Shown one piece after another: positions 7,935 through 15,108 of a stretch of 64,000 nt of DNA; position 1 is the first letter of the stretch, and the number at the start of each line of letters is the position of its first letter. Position numbers and translations under genes: made by a program. Source of the stretch: Oscillospiraceae bacterium (lineage in GTDB: Bacteria; Bacillota; Clostridia; Oscillospirales; Acutalibacteraceae); the NCBI GenBank assembly GCA_022650455.1, contig JALCPO010000005.1, positions 1 to 64,000 on the forward strand, given 5' to 3'. Under the pieces are notes generated by a model that was not told where the DNA came from, made no database searches, and saw nothing but the letters and a program-made list of their open reading frames with translations.

Positions 7935-10000
7935 GATTTCAGCTCCTTAGAAAGAAAATGAAGGTTTCCGGATGTTTTTTCAATCGGTTTATCCAGCACG
8001 TACAGCAGCCCCGGCAGGACGAAGAAAACGATGCCCATGGACAGGAGCGTGCCGGTCCCGAGCAGCCTGCCGAGCTGGTTCAGGATCCCGTGGGAGGAGA
8101 TAAACCCGAGAAGGTACCCCACGACGACCAGGATGCTGCCGGAGGTGATGATCGGCACGGTGGTCACCGCGACCGTCCGCCGGACGGCGTCCATTTTGGG
8201 AAGCGTCTTCCGGAAGCCCAGGTACCGGTTCGCGAACAGGATGGCGTAGTCCACCGTCGCGCCGAGCTGGATGGAGCCGATGATCAGGTAGGAGATATAG
8301 AAAAGCGTGGTGCCGGCGAAATAGGGGATGGCCTGGTTGATCCAGATCGCCGTTTCGATGGAGAGCACGAGGACCACCGGGACCGTCAGGGAGCGGAACA
8401 TAACCAGCAGCACGAGGAAGACCGCTCCGACGGCAATCAGGTTGACGCGCACGTCGTCCGCCTGGATGGTGTCCATCAGGTCGTAGGTGCTGACGCTTTC
8501 CCCGGCGAGGTACCATTTCCCCGGGTAGTATTTTTCCGCGGTGCCGCGGATGGTTTTCACCAGCGAGAACGCTTCGTCCCCCTCGTACGAGGTTTTGGCC
8601 GTCAGCACCATGCGGCTGTAATGGCGGGATTCCAGCTTCGAGAGGGTGTCGGCGTCCAGGTACTGGGCCGGGACCTCGGCCCCCACGTTGTTGACGTAGG
8701 ACAGGACGCTGCTGATTTGGGGGATCCCTTTCAGGGCGTTGTTCAGCTCCGTTTCCTTCGCGGTGTCGCCTTTCGGGACGATCAGCACCATGGCGTTGGA
8801 CTTGCCGAACGCGGTGTTGATGGCGTTGATGTCCCGGCCGACCTGCGTGGAGGCCTGGAAGATGTGCTCCGAGCCGTAGTAAAAATCGTTTTTGTCGCGG
8901 GCCAGGAAGCCGGGGGCGATCAGCAGGCAGAAAACGAGGGCCAGCGGCAGCATCGCGCGGCTCACGGCATGGCCAAATTTGTCGAACTTCGGCAGGAACG
9001 GGCGGTGCCTCGTCTTTTCGATCCAATGGTCCGCGAGCAGCATGAGGACGGGGAAAAGGGTAAAGACGGTCAGCAGGCTGAAGCAGATCCCCTTGGCGAG
9101 CGCCAGCCCCAGGTCGGGACCGATGCGGAACCGCATCAGGATCAGCGCGGCAAACCCGATGACCAGCGTGAGCCCGCAGGAAAGGATCGTGCCGAACGAC
9201 CCGCACAGGGCGGCGAGCATGGCCTCTTCCGCGCCCAGCCCCTTCTGCCGGTGCTCCTCGTAGCTGTGCAGGAGAAACACGGAAAAGTCGAGCGAGACGG
9301 CGAGCTGCAGGATGTTCCCCGCGCCGCTCGTGACAAAGGAAATGGTGCCGAACATCAGGTTCGACCCGGCGTTCAGGACGATGGCGATCCCGATGGCGGC
9401 CAGCATGACGACCGGCTCGGCCCAGGAGGTCGTCGTGAGGACCAGGATCAGCAGGACGACGAGGACGGCGATCTTCACGATGACGGAAAGCTCGCTCATG
9501 GTGGACTGCGTGGCGGCCGCCGTCAGCACGGCGGGCCCGCTCATGGCGTTGGAGCCGCCGATCAGCCCGCGGATGGCGTTGACTGCGGACACGCGCTTGT
9601 CGTCCGCGATGGTTACGGTGTACAGCGCGTTGTTGTTTTTATAGTACGTCTGGACGGTGTCCGCGTCCTGCGTTTCCAGCGGCTCCTTCACGTCAACGGC
9701 GTCGTCCAGCCATGTCACGTCGGTGACGCCGTCGATCTTGGCCAGCTTCTGCTTGTATTGCAGCGCCTCGGCGACGGACACGCCGGAGACCATGACCCGC
9801 GCGTTCGGGATACCCCCGCCGAACTCATCCTTCATCACGTCGATGGCCGTGGTGGAAGCGGCGCCTTTGGGGAGATAATCGTTCATATCGTAGTCGACCC
9901 GGATCTGCGGGTAAAGCAGGGCGCATACGAGACAGCCGACCGCAAAGACGGAAAGGACCGCCGCCTTATGCCCTAAGATCCATGAGAATATTTTTTTCAT
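7931..10000 (-). CDS. MMPL/RND-family membrane exporter
   Basis: A 689-aa protein with the duplicated RND/MMPL layout. TM1 is near residues 10-30 (HKAAVLSVFAVGCLVCALLY) and is followed by an extracytoplasmic domain beginning VDYDMNDYLPKGA. TM bundles lie at about 170-340 and 505-675, with a second external domain between. MMPL-type sequences include GNILQLAVSLDFSVFLLHSY and GSIQLGATVDYAILFANRYL, with acidic residues inside membrane helices, fitting proton-coupled transport. Family members export lipids, drugs or peptides. The downstream gene encodes a secreted heptad-repeat protein and a TetR gene is divergent, so substrate-induced expression is likely. The substrate is unknown. Confidence 0.9.
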   Translation of the reverse strand: MKKIFSWILGHKAAVLSVFAVGCLVCALLYPQIRVDYDMNDYLPKGAASTTAIDVMKDEFGGGIPNARVMVSGVSVAEALQYKQKLAKIDGVTDVTWLDDAVDVKEPLETQDADTVQTYYKNNNALYTVTIADDKRVSAVNAIRGLIGGSNAMSGPAVLTAAATQSTMSELSVIVKIAVLVVLLILVLTTTSWAEPVVMLAAIGIAIVLNAGSNLMFGTISFVTSGAGNILQLAVSLDFSVFLLHSYEEHRQKGLGAEEAMLAALCGSFGTILSCGLTLVIGFAALILMRFRIGPDLGLALAKGICFSLLTVFTLFPVLMLLADHWIEKTRHRPFLPKFDKFGHAVSRAMLPLALVFCLLIAPGFLARDKNDFYYGSEHIFQASTQVGRDINAINTAFGKSNAMVLIVPKGDTAKETELNNALKGIPQISSVLSYVNNVGAEVPAQYLDADTLSKLESRHYSRMVLTAKTSYEGDEAFSLVKTIRGTAEKYYPGKWYLAGESVSTYDLMDTIQADDVRVNLIAVGAVFLVLLVMFRSLTVPVVLVLSIETAIWINQAIPYFAGTTLFYISYLIIGSIQLGATVDYAILFANRYLGFRKTLPKMDAVRRTVAVTTVPIITSGSILVVVGYLLGFISSHGILNQLGRLLGTGTLLSMGIVFFVLPGLLYVLDKPIEKTSGNLHFLSKELKS

Positions 10001-10021
10001 TGTGACGCCTCGTTTTACAAC

Positions 10022-10117
10022 TCATTCTTTCGGGATCCCGGCGCGGAACCCGCCGGGACGGGATCGTTTTCCGAAAGGGCGGGCGCATTCCCGGATTTTT
10101 CGGCACGTTTTGGTCAT
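10022..10117 (-). CDS. Possible 31-codon ORF in the 5' leader of the MMPL gene
   Basis: ATG at 10117 is preceded by GGAGGTG (10-nt spacing) and opens MTKTCRKIRECARPFGKR..., ending at 10022, 19 nt before the MMPL start region. The product is short and very basic. Its good ribosome binding site, and its place in a leader of about 220 nt, make it a candidate leader peptide. There is no similarity to anything I recognise, so it may simply be chance. Confidence 0.25.
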   Translation of the reverse strand: MTKTCRKIRECARPFGKRSRPGGFRAGIPKE

Positions 10118-10208
10118 GCTGGAAACACCTCCGTTTTCTGTGTATAATAGAAGGCGGGCGGTCCGCGCCGGAAGGCGGGGAACCGGGCCTGATTTCTGAA
10201 CACACATA

Positions 10209-10258
10209 TTGTTTTATAGACACGTGAGTATTATAATACGATTGTAGTTCATTTTCAA
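10209..10258. promoter_or_regulatory. Overlapping divergent promoters with a palindromic operator (MMPL / tetR)
   Basis: For the minus strand, TTGAAA (10258-10253) and TATAAT (10235-10230) are 17 bp apart. For the plus strand, TTGTTT (10209-10214) and TATAAT (10232-10237) are also 17 bp apart. The two -10 boxes overlap inside a perfect 12-bp palindrome, GTATTATAATAC (10228-10239). A TetR dimer bound there would block both promoters. The rest of the 10001-10344 gap is leader sequence on both sides. Confidence 0.7.
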
Positions 10259-10344
10259 GCGTTAATCTTATGCATATTTGTGGGATATCCGACACGGAAT
10301 GGGGCCTGTGTCGAAGATCGATAAAATTGGGATGAAGGAGCTGG

Positions 10345-10920
10345 ATGAAAATGGTGCAGAAAGAGGACAGGCGCATCCGCAGGACAAAGCGGCTGCTGCT
10401 GCAGGGCCTGACCCAGCTGATGGCGGAGAAGAAGATCAACCAGATCAACGTTACGGAGCTCACCGAGCGGGCGGATGTCAACCGGTCGACTTTTTACCTC
10501 TACTACAAGGATATTTTCGACATGCTGGCCCAGGTGGAGACGGAAATCTTCCGGGAGTTCAGCGCGACGCTGGAAAAATACTCGAAAACGGCGGTGACCT
10601 ACGACGACTCGCTTGCTTTTTTCGTCTATGTTTTTGAGTTTATCAAGGAACATGCGGAACTCTGCAAAATCCTGCTCGGACCCGACGGGGACTACACGTT
10701 TGTGGAAAAGTTCAAAAAAGCCATCCACGAGGAACAGCCTCCCATGGGAAACTTCAACGATAAAATCGGCTGCCGCTACGCCATGCCCTTTATCGTGTCG
10801 GGGTGCATCGGAGTGGTGCAGCAGTGGCTGGAGGAAAACATGGCGACGCCTCCGAAGGAAATGGCCGCGTTTGTGCTGGAGATGATCACGAAAGGGGCCG
10901 ACCGGGTTCCCGGGCAGTGA
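10345..10920 (+). CDS. TetR-family transcriptional regulator
   Basis: A 191-aa protein. Residues 8-55 hold the TetR helix-turn-helix (RIRRTKRLLLQGLTQLMAEK, then VTELTERADVNRSTFYLYYK, where the final motif is the family signature). The C-terminal half is an all-helical ligand-binding domain similar to TetR_C regulators of the RRIxRTK group. ATG 10345 and ATG 10351 are both in frame; GAAGGAG lies 4 or 10 nt upstream, so 10351 is equally possible. It is transcribed divergently from the MMPL pair over a shared palindrome, so it most likely represses the exporter and itself. The inducer is unknown. Confidence 0.9.
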   Translation: MKMVQKEDRRIRRTKRLLLQGLTQLMAEKKINQINVTELTERADVNRSTFYLYYKDIFDMLAQVETEIFREFSATLEKYSKTAVTYDDSLAFFVYVFEFIKEHAELCKILLGPDGDYTFVEKFKKAIHEEQPPMGNFNDKIGCRYAMPFIVSGCIGVVQQWLEENMATPPKEMAAFVLEMITKGADRVPGQ

Positions 10921-10926
10921 AAACCG

Positions 10927-10965
10927 CGGCGCGCGGCGCTTCCCCGGGGGTTGCGCGCCGTTTTT
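10927..10965 (+). terminator. Intrinsic terminator of tetR
   Basis: CGGCGCGC pairs with GCGCGCCG around a GC-rich loop and is followed by TTTTT. It lies immediately after the TetR stop codon and directly before the proC promoter. Confidence 0.85.
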
Positions 10966-10966
10966 G

Positions 10967-10995
10967 TTTACATTGGGCCGGAATATGGTTATAAT
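10967..10995 (+). promoter_or_regulatory. Sigma-A-type promoter of proC
   Basis: TTTACA (10967-10972) and TATAAT (10990-10995) are separated by 17 bp. The predicted start is about 75 nt upstream of the proC ATG. Confidence 0.75.
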
Positions 10996-11075
10996 AAGGG
11001 ATAAACGACCGGGCCCGGAAAACGGGGCCCTCGGAAAGCTGCTTTTTGACGAGACGGTAAAAAGGGGATTGCCAA

Positions 11076-11873
11076 ATGGAAAAGAAGATCGGTTTTATCG
11101 GATGCGGCAGCATGGCGAACGCCATGATCGGGGGGATTTTGTCTTCCGGCGCGCTGAAGCCGGAGGACATCGTCGCTTCCAACCCCACCCTGCCGAAGCT
11201 GGAGAAGGCGAAGGAGAAGTTCCGCATCGACGTGACGCAGAACAACTGCGAGGCGGCCCGCAGCGAGATTCTGGTGCTGGCCGTGAAGCCGCAGTTTTAC
11301 TCCGCGGTGATTGAGGAGATTTCGGACGACGTGCCGGAAAACACCGTCGTGGTGACCCTTGCCCCCGGCAAAACGCTGGAGAAGCTTCAGGATATGTTCG
11401 GCAGGGACCTCAAGATCATCCGCACCATGCCGAACACCCCGGCGCTGGTCCGCGAGGGCATGACGGCCCTGTGCCCCAGTAAAATGGTGACGGAGGAAGA
11501 GCTGGCCCGGGTGCGCCGCCTGTTCGACAGCTTCGGCAGGTCGGAGGTCGTGAGCGAGGCGATGATGGACGCGGTGGTGGCGGTCAGCGGCAGTTCCCCC
11601 GCCTATGTGTTCCTGCTGATCGAGGCGATGGCGGACGCGGCCGTGATGGGCGGAATGCCGCGCGAAAAGGCTTACACGTTCGCCGCCCAGGCCGTTCTGG
11701 GCAGCGCCAAGATGGTGCTGGAGACGGGAAAGCACCCCGGCGAGCTGAAAGACATGGTCTGCTCCCCGGCGGGCACGACCATCGACGCCGTCGCCGCGCT
11801 GGAGCAGGAAGGTTTCCGCGGCGCGGTGATCGACGCCATGCGCGCCTGCATGGAAAAATCGCGCTCCATGTAA
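11076..11873 (+). CDS. proC: Pyrroline-5-carboxylate reductase
   Basis: A 265-aa cytoplasmic enzyme that reduces 1-pyrroline-5-carboxylate to L-proline with NAD(P)H, the last step of proline synthesis. The Rossmann fold opens with IGFIGCGSMANAMIGGIL at residues 5-22. The middle holds VLAVKPQFYSAVIEEI and RTMPNTPALVREGMTAL. The C-terminal dimer domain shows the family signature region (HPGELKDMVCSPAGTTIDAV, ALEQEGFRGAVIDAM). Length is normal. It forms a single-gene unit with its own promoter and a strong downstream hairpin. ProA and ProB are not in the window. Confidence 0.96.
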   Translation: MEKKIGFIGCGSMANAMIGGILSSGALKPEDIVASNPTLPKLEKAKEKFRIDVTQNNCEAARSEILVLAVKPQFYSAVIEEISDDVPENTVVVTLAPGKTLEKLQDMFGRDLKIIRTMPNTPALVREGMTALCPSKMVTEEELARVRRLFDSFGRSEVVSEAMMDAVVAVSGSSPAYVFLLIEAMADAAVMGGMPREKAYTFAAQAVLGSAKMVLETGKHPGELKDMVCSPAGTTIDAVAALEQEGFRGAVIDAMRACMEKSRSM

Positions 11874-11889
11874 AAAGCGGTTTTACAGG

Positions 11890-11925
11890 GCGAGGGCCCC
11901 GGAGCTTTTGCTCCGGGGCCCTCGC
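11890..11925 (+). terminator. Strong hairpin after proC (probably bidirectional)
   Basis: GCGAGGGCCCCGGAGC and GCTCCGGGGCCCTCGC form a perfect 16-bp stem with a TTTT loop. No long T-run follows on the plus strand. On the minus strand the sequence continues CCTGTAAAACCGCTTTTTA, so it may also terminate the holin transcript. Confidence 0.7.
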
Positions 11926-11949
11926 TGTTGAGATCCGGTTTTCGAGCCG

Positions 11950-12366
11950 TCAGTTCGCGGAACCGACCGCCGCAGAGGCGGGGGCTTCCGCCTGCTCCGG
12001 CAGGAGCGCTGCGCGGCCCTTGTTCACCTCGCCCGCGACCGCCTGCCGGAGCTGCTCGATCTCCGCGTCCGTCACGGCGGGGATGAGCTTTTTCAGCTCT
12101 TCGGCAAATTTCCGCTGCTTGGCTTCAATGGTATTCCGCGCCGCCGGCGTGATGCGGAAATACTCGTCCACCACGTTCCACGCCTGGCGCGCGAAGGCGA
12201 GGGAGCGGTCATATTTTTCCGCGCCGATGCGGGCCCGGAGCTGCTCCTGCTTTTGCCGGAGGTATTCGATTCCGGCGTCGCCGAATGCCTTTACGGCCGC
12301 CGCAAGGACCGCCGCGAGCGCCGCGGCCGCCGCCGTCAGGATGGTGTTCCATGCCGTCTGCCACAT
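11950..12366 (-). CDS. LLH-family phage-type holin
   Basis: A 138-aa protein with one N-terminal hydrophobic segment (residues 8-30, ILTAAAAALAAVLAAAVKAF). A soluble helical part follows, with EKYDRSLAFARQAWNVVDEY and EAKQRKFAEELKKLIPAVTD, matching phage holin LLH proteins. The C-terminal tail is Ala/Pro-rich. Holins make membrane lesions that release endolysin or other proteins. The gene overlaps the upstream ORF by 31 nt. No endolysin, tail or terminase gene lies nearby, so this is an orphan pair: a prophage relic or a domesticated release system. Both reading frames are intact. Confidence 0.7.
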   Translation of the reverse strand: MWQTAWNTILTAAAAALAAVLAAAVKAFGDAGIEYLRQKQEQLRARIGAEKYDRSLAFARQAWNVVDEYFRITPAARNTIEAKQRKFAEELKKLIPAVTDAEIEQLRQAVAGEVNKGRAALLPEQAEAPASAAVGSAN

Positions 12367-12794
12367 TGGGCACCTCTTTCCGCCGGGGAAACCGGCATTT
12401 TTTTTACGCGCTCAAACAGCTCGGTTCCGGTCCCGTTGCCGCCCAGAGCGTGGTAGGGGCGGTACAGGGATTCGAGGTTCCTGATGTCGTCCACGTCCGC
12501 GAAGCCCTTTTGCAGGCACCGGACGCACTCGCCGTAGATGCGGTCGCGGAGAAGAGCCTGGACGCCGGCTTCCAGCGCCTTCCGGCGTTCCGTCCGCGCC
12601 GCTTTCCGTCTACGCAGGCGGCGGGCCGCCATGACCAGAAATCCGACGGCGGCGCTGAGCAGCGGGGCGAGACAGGCATGCGCCCAGTCCGCGCCCGCGT
12701 CCAGCCCGGCGGAAAGCATGCTGCCCCAGCCGGATTCCGGGCCGTTCCGGCCGAAGCCGCCCAGACAGCGGCCGGCGTCGATTCCGCGAATCAT
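12336..12794 (-). CDS. Phage-type small membrane protein paired with the LLH holin
   Basis: A 152-aa protein. ATG 12794 follows a perfect CAAAGGAGGTGAACCG. One membrane helix lies near residues 40-58 (ACLAPLLSAAVGFLVMAARR), followed by a very basic stretch and a conserved-looking block (EAGVQALLRDRIYGECVRCL, then ESLYRPYHALGGNGTGTELF). From memory, that block occurs in small proteins encoded next to holins in Firmicute phages. The ORF overlaps the holin start by 31 nt, which implies coupled translation. A possible promoter (TTGAAA-17-TAAAAA) lies near 12925-12955. Function is inferred only from context. Confidence 0.6.
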   Translation of the reverse strand: MIRGIDAGRCLGGFGRNGPESGWGSMLSAGLDAGADWAHACLAPLLSAAVGFLVMAARRLRRRKAARTERRKALEAGVQALLRDRIYGECVRCLQKGFADVDDIRNLESLYRPYHALGGNGTGTELFERVKKMPVSPAERGAQCGRRHGTPS

Positions 12795-13024
12795 CGGTTC
12801 ACCTCCTTTGCTTTTGGAATTTGCCCCGGTTTCCCGGGGCAGGAGGGGCCCGCGCCGGTTTTTTTCGGCCGCCGCGGCCGTATCCGGTAAAAAGTCCTTC
12901 CATATAACCCGCAAACGGGGGGGATTTTTAGTTCGGAGAGGCTAATTTTTCAAAAATTTTTTTAATTTTTCTTTTTTCCGGGTCACGCGGCGCCGGAAGC
13001 AGGGGAACGGATGGGAGAAAGAAA

Positions 13025-13061
13025 GCGTCCCGAAAATGCCGTTTCGGCATTTTCGGGACGC
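13025..13061 (-). terminator. Terminator hairpin after motB
   Basis: GCGTCCCGAAAATGCCG and CGGCATTTTCGGGACGC form a perfect 17-bp stem with a 3-nt loop. On the minus strand it is followed by TTTCTTTC. The rest of the 12795-13100 gap holds an A/T-rich stretch with the possible holin promoter and a 30-nt C/G-rich repeat-like run; nothing else was recognised. Confidence 0.8.
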
Positions 13062-13100
13062 GGATTTTGATCGAAAGCCGCCCGGAAAGAGCGGGGAAGA

Positions 13101-14027
13101 TCAGCCTTTCGGCGCGGAGGAAGAGGTCTGGGAGGAAGGCGCCCGCGAAGAAGTCTCTTCGGAGGAAGCCCCGGAAGAGGACGGCGCCGGCGAAACCGAC
13201 GAAGAAGCCTGGGAGTCCATGGTGGCTTTGTCGCGCCCCGTGGAGCCGACACCCGTCGTCGGATTCTTGAAGACCGTGATCTCGACCCTGCGGTTTTTGG
13301 CCTGGCCTTCCGTCGTGCTGTTGGTCGCGATGGGGTCGTAATGCGCGTAACCCTGGATGGAAAGCTTGTTTTCGCTCAGGCCGTAGCGGATCAGCTCGTT
13401 CAGGACGGTGACGGCGCGGTCCGTGGAGAGTTGCCACGAAAGCTCGTCGCTGTGCACGGGGTCGACCACGACGTCCGCCGTATGGCCGCTGATGGTGATG
13501 TGGTCCACGCGGCCGTACACCTTGGCCAGCGCGGCCTCGATCTCCTTCATGATCGGTTCGCTGCTGCTGAGCATCTTGGCGCTGTTCGGGTTGAACAGGA
13601 CCACGTCTTTCAGATGAATCTGGACGTAGGTCCCGGTGTTTTCCAGCCCGATCTCGTTTTCCAGGTGGTTCTGCTGGATGTAATCCGAGAGGGCGTCGAA
13701 AATCTCGCTGAGCGCGTCGGACGAATGGCCCGCGACGGCGGGCGACTTGCCGCTCGAGGTGCTGCCGGAGGCCGCGGACGACGCGTTCCCCACCACGATG
13801 GGAAGGCCGGACCCGGTTCCTCCGCCGGTGCCCGTTCCCGTCCCGGTGCCGCCGTTGAACGCGTAGCGGATGCTTTTCGCGATTGCTTCGTATTTCTTTT
13901 CATTGATGGAACTCATGGAATACAGCATAATGAACAGGGCGAGCAGCAGGGTAATCATGTCGGAATAGGTCAGGAACCACCGGCTGCCGTTGGTGGGGAC
14001 GTCTTCCGGCTTTTTTCGCAGTTTCAT
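13101..14027 (-). CDS. motB: Flagellar stator protein MotB
   Basis: A 308-aa protein. The short cytoplasmic N-terminus is followed by one TM helix (residues 18-42, FLTYSDMITLLLALFIMLYS) containing the proton-carrying Asp of the 'YSDM' motif. A Gly/Thr repeat linker (GGTGTGTGTGGGTGSG) and a Ser-rich spacer follow, then the OmpA-like peptidoglycan-binding domain (residues ~125-265) with ITISGHTADV, STDRAVTVLNELI and KNRRVEITVF. A Ser-rich tail of ~40 residues ends the protein. With MotA it forms the ion channel that drives flagellar rotation. The GT repeats and the tail are unusual but in frame. Confidence 0.95.
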   Translation of the reverse strand: MKLRKKPEDVPTNGSRWFLTYSDMITLLLALFIMLYSMSSINEKKYEAIAKSIRYAFNGGTGTGTGTGGGTGSGLPIVVGNASSAASGSTSSGKSPAVAGHSSDALSEIFDALSDYIQQNHLENEIGLENTGTYVQIHLKDVVLFNPNSAKMLSSSEPIMKEIEAALAKVYGRVDHITISGHTADVVVDPVHSDELSWQLSTDRAVTVLNELIRYGLSENKLSIQGYAHYDPIATNSTTEGQAKNRRVEITVFKNPTTGVGSTGRDKATMDSQASSSVSPAPSSSGASSEETSSRAPSSQTSSSAPKG

Positions 14028-14045
14028 ACCATAAGTTCCCCCCGG

Positions 14046-14849
14046 TCAGTTTTCAATTCCGGCTTTGTACTTTTTCTCGCCGTTCGGGAACGCGTGATAG
14101 TACAGGGCCAGTTTGTTTTCGATGTTTCTGGAGCTTTCGCCGCTCGCCAGCATGCACATGCCGTCCACGATCATGTCGCGGTAGATGAGCTGGCGCTTCA
14201 GGCAGGCCTTCAGGTGGTTTGCCGCCGGAAGGTAGATGACGTTGGCGAAAAAGATGCCGTACAGGGTGGCGATGAACGCGGTGGCGATGGATTTTGCCAG
14301 CGCGTTGGCGTCGGTGATGTTGGAGAGCACCTGCACCAGGCCCATGACCGTGCCGATAATGCCGAGGGTCGGGGAGAAGCCGCCGGCCTCGGTGAACACG
14401 TCGATCTCCAGTTGCTTTTTCTGGGTGTAGGACGTGATGTCCGCCTGAAGGGTCTCCTGCATCGTCTCCATGTTTTTGGTGTCCGTCGCAAGCACCATGG
14501 CTTCCTTCAGCATCAGGAAGTTTTCGCCTTCCAAGTCGGAGTCGTTCAGCCTGGACTGCAGCTGCAGTAGCCCCTGGGAGCGGCAGAGGTCCGCCATTTC
14601 GCAGACCTTTTTAATCAGCTTGTCGGGGTCGGGCAGGTTCTTTTTAACGTAGCTCTTGAAAAGGGCCTTGACCGCCTGGGCCGTGTCGGACAGGCCGAAG
14701 GAGATAATCGTGGCGCCGATGGTGCCGACGACGACGATCAGGAACGGGCTGATGAGGAACAGCGACGCAAGGTTTCCCTTGTCGACCAGGTACCCGGCAA
14801 TGATGCCGCCGACTGCCACCAGTAGTCCGACGAGTGTTGAAATATCCAT
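14046..14849 (-). CDS. motA: Flagellar stator protein MotA
   Basis: A 267-aa protein with four predicted TM helices: near residues 3-22 (STLVGLLVAVGGIIAGYLVD), 30-52, 158-178 (GGFSPTLGIIGTVMGLVQVL) and 192-212 (IATAFIATLYGIFFANVIYL). The large cytoplasmic loop between TM2 and TM3 contacts the rotor. The two conserved channel prolines lie before TM3 and in TM4. It lies 18 nt upstream of motB in the same operon, with a promoter about 90 nt upstream. No other flagellar genes are visible, so the stator operon stands apart from the main flagellar cluster. Confidence 0.95.
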   Translation of the reverse strand: MDISTLVGLLVAVGGIIAGYLVDKGNLASLFLISPFLIVVVGTIGATIISFGLSDTAQAVKALFKSYVKKNLPDPDKLIKKVCEMADLCRSQGLLQLQSRLNDSDLEGENFLMLKEAMVLATDTKNMETMQETLQADITSYTQKKQLEIDVFTEAGGFSPTLGIIGTVMGLVQVLSNITDANALAKSIATAFIATLYGIFFANVIYLPAANHLKACLKRQLIYRDMIVDGMCMLASGESSRNIENKLALYYHAFPNGEKKYKAGIEN

Positions 14850-14935
14850 TTACCGAACGTCCTTCCTTATGTAGAATGGTGAAAAGCCGCATGGAACCAG
14901 TTAGATTTAGACACAAATTCCATGATAATACTTGT

Positions 14936-14964
14936 AGCATACCATGTTCAAGACCAACTTTCAA
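14936..14964 (-). promoter_or_regulatory. Sigma-A-type promoter of motAB
   Basis: On the minus strand, TTGAAA (14964-14959) and TATGCT (14941-14936) are 17 bp apart, with TGG just before the -10. A TGTCGAAAAC sequence like the LacI-type sites lies about 30 bp upstream. Confidence 0.55.
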
Positions 14965-14990
14965 TTAATTTGAGGAAAATGCAATAAAAA

Positions 14991-15089
14991 TGTCGAAAAC
15001 GACCGTGTCAACGCCCCCATTCCTTTGTTGACGGGGTCCGATCCGCGTGATAGAATAAACGTACTGTCGAAAACTTCGAAAATTTTTAG
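14991..15089 (+). promoter_or_regulatory. lacI-type regulator promoter with TTCGAAAA operators
   Basis: TTGACG (15028-15033) and TAGAAT (15051-15056) are 17 bp apart. Just downstream is GTCGAAAACTTCGAAAATTT (15066-15085), containing two TCGAAAA cores. A third, TGTCGAAAAC, lies at 14991-15000. The placement over the transcription start fits autorepression by the adjacent LacI-family protein. Confidence 0.6.
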
Positions 15090-15108
15090 AACGCGGGTGC
15101 GAAACGGT

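Noticed and set aside
7958-9976. 672-aa plus-strand ORF across the MMPL gene
   Set aside because: It is antisense to the MMPL frame. The composition (Asp, Gly, Gln, Arg-rich) reflects the complement of hydrophobic codons, and there is no ribosome binding site.
13800-13870. Short tandem repeat in motB as a repeat element or CRISPR-like array
   Set aside because: It is a coding Gly-Thr run in frame with motB, with no spacers.
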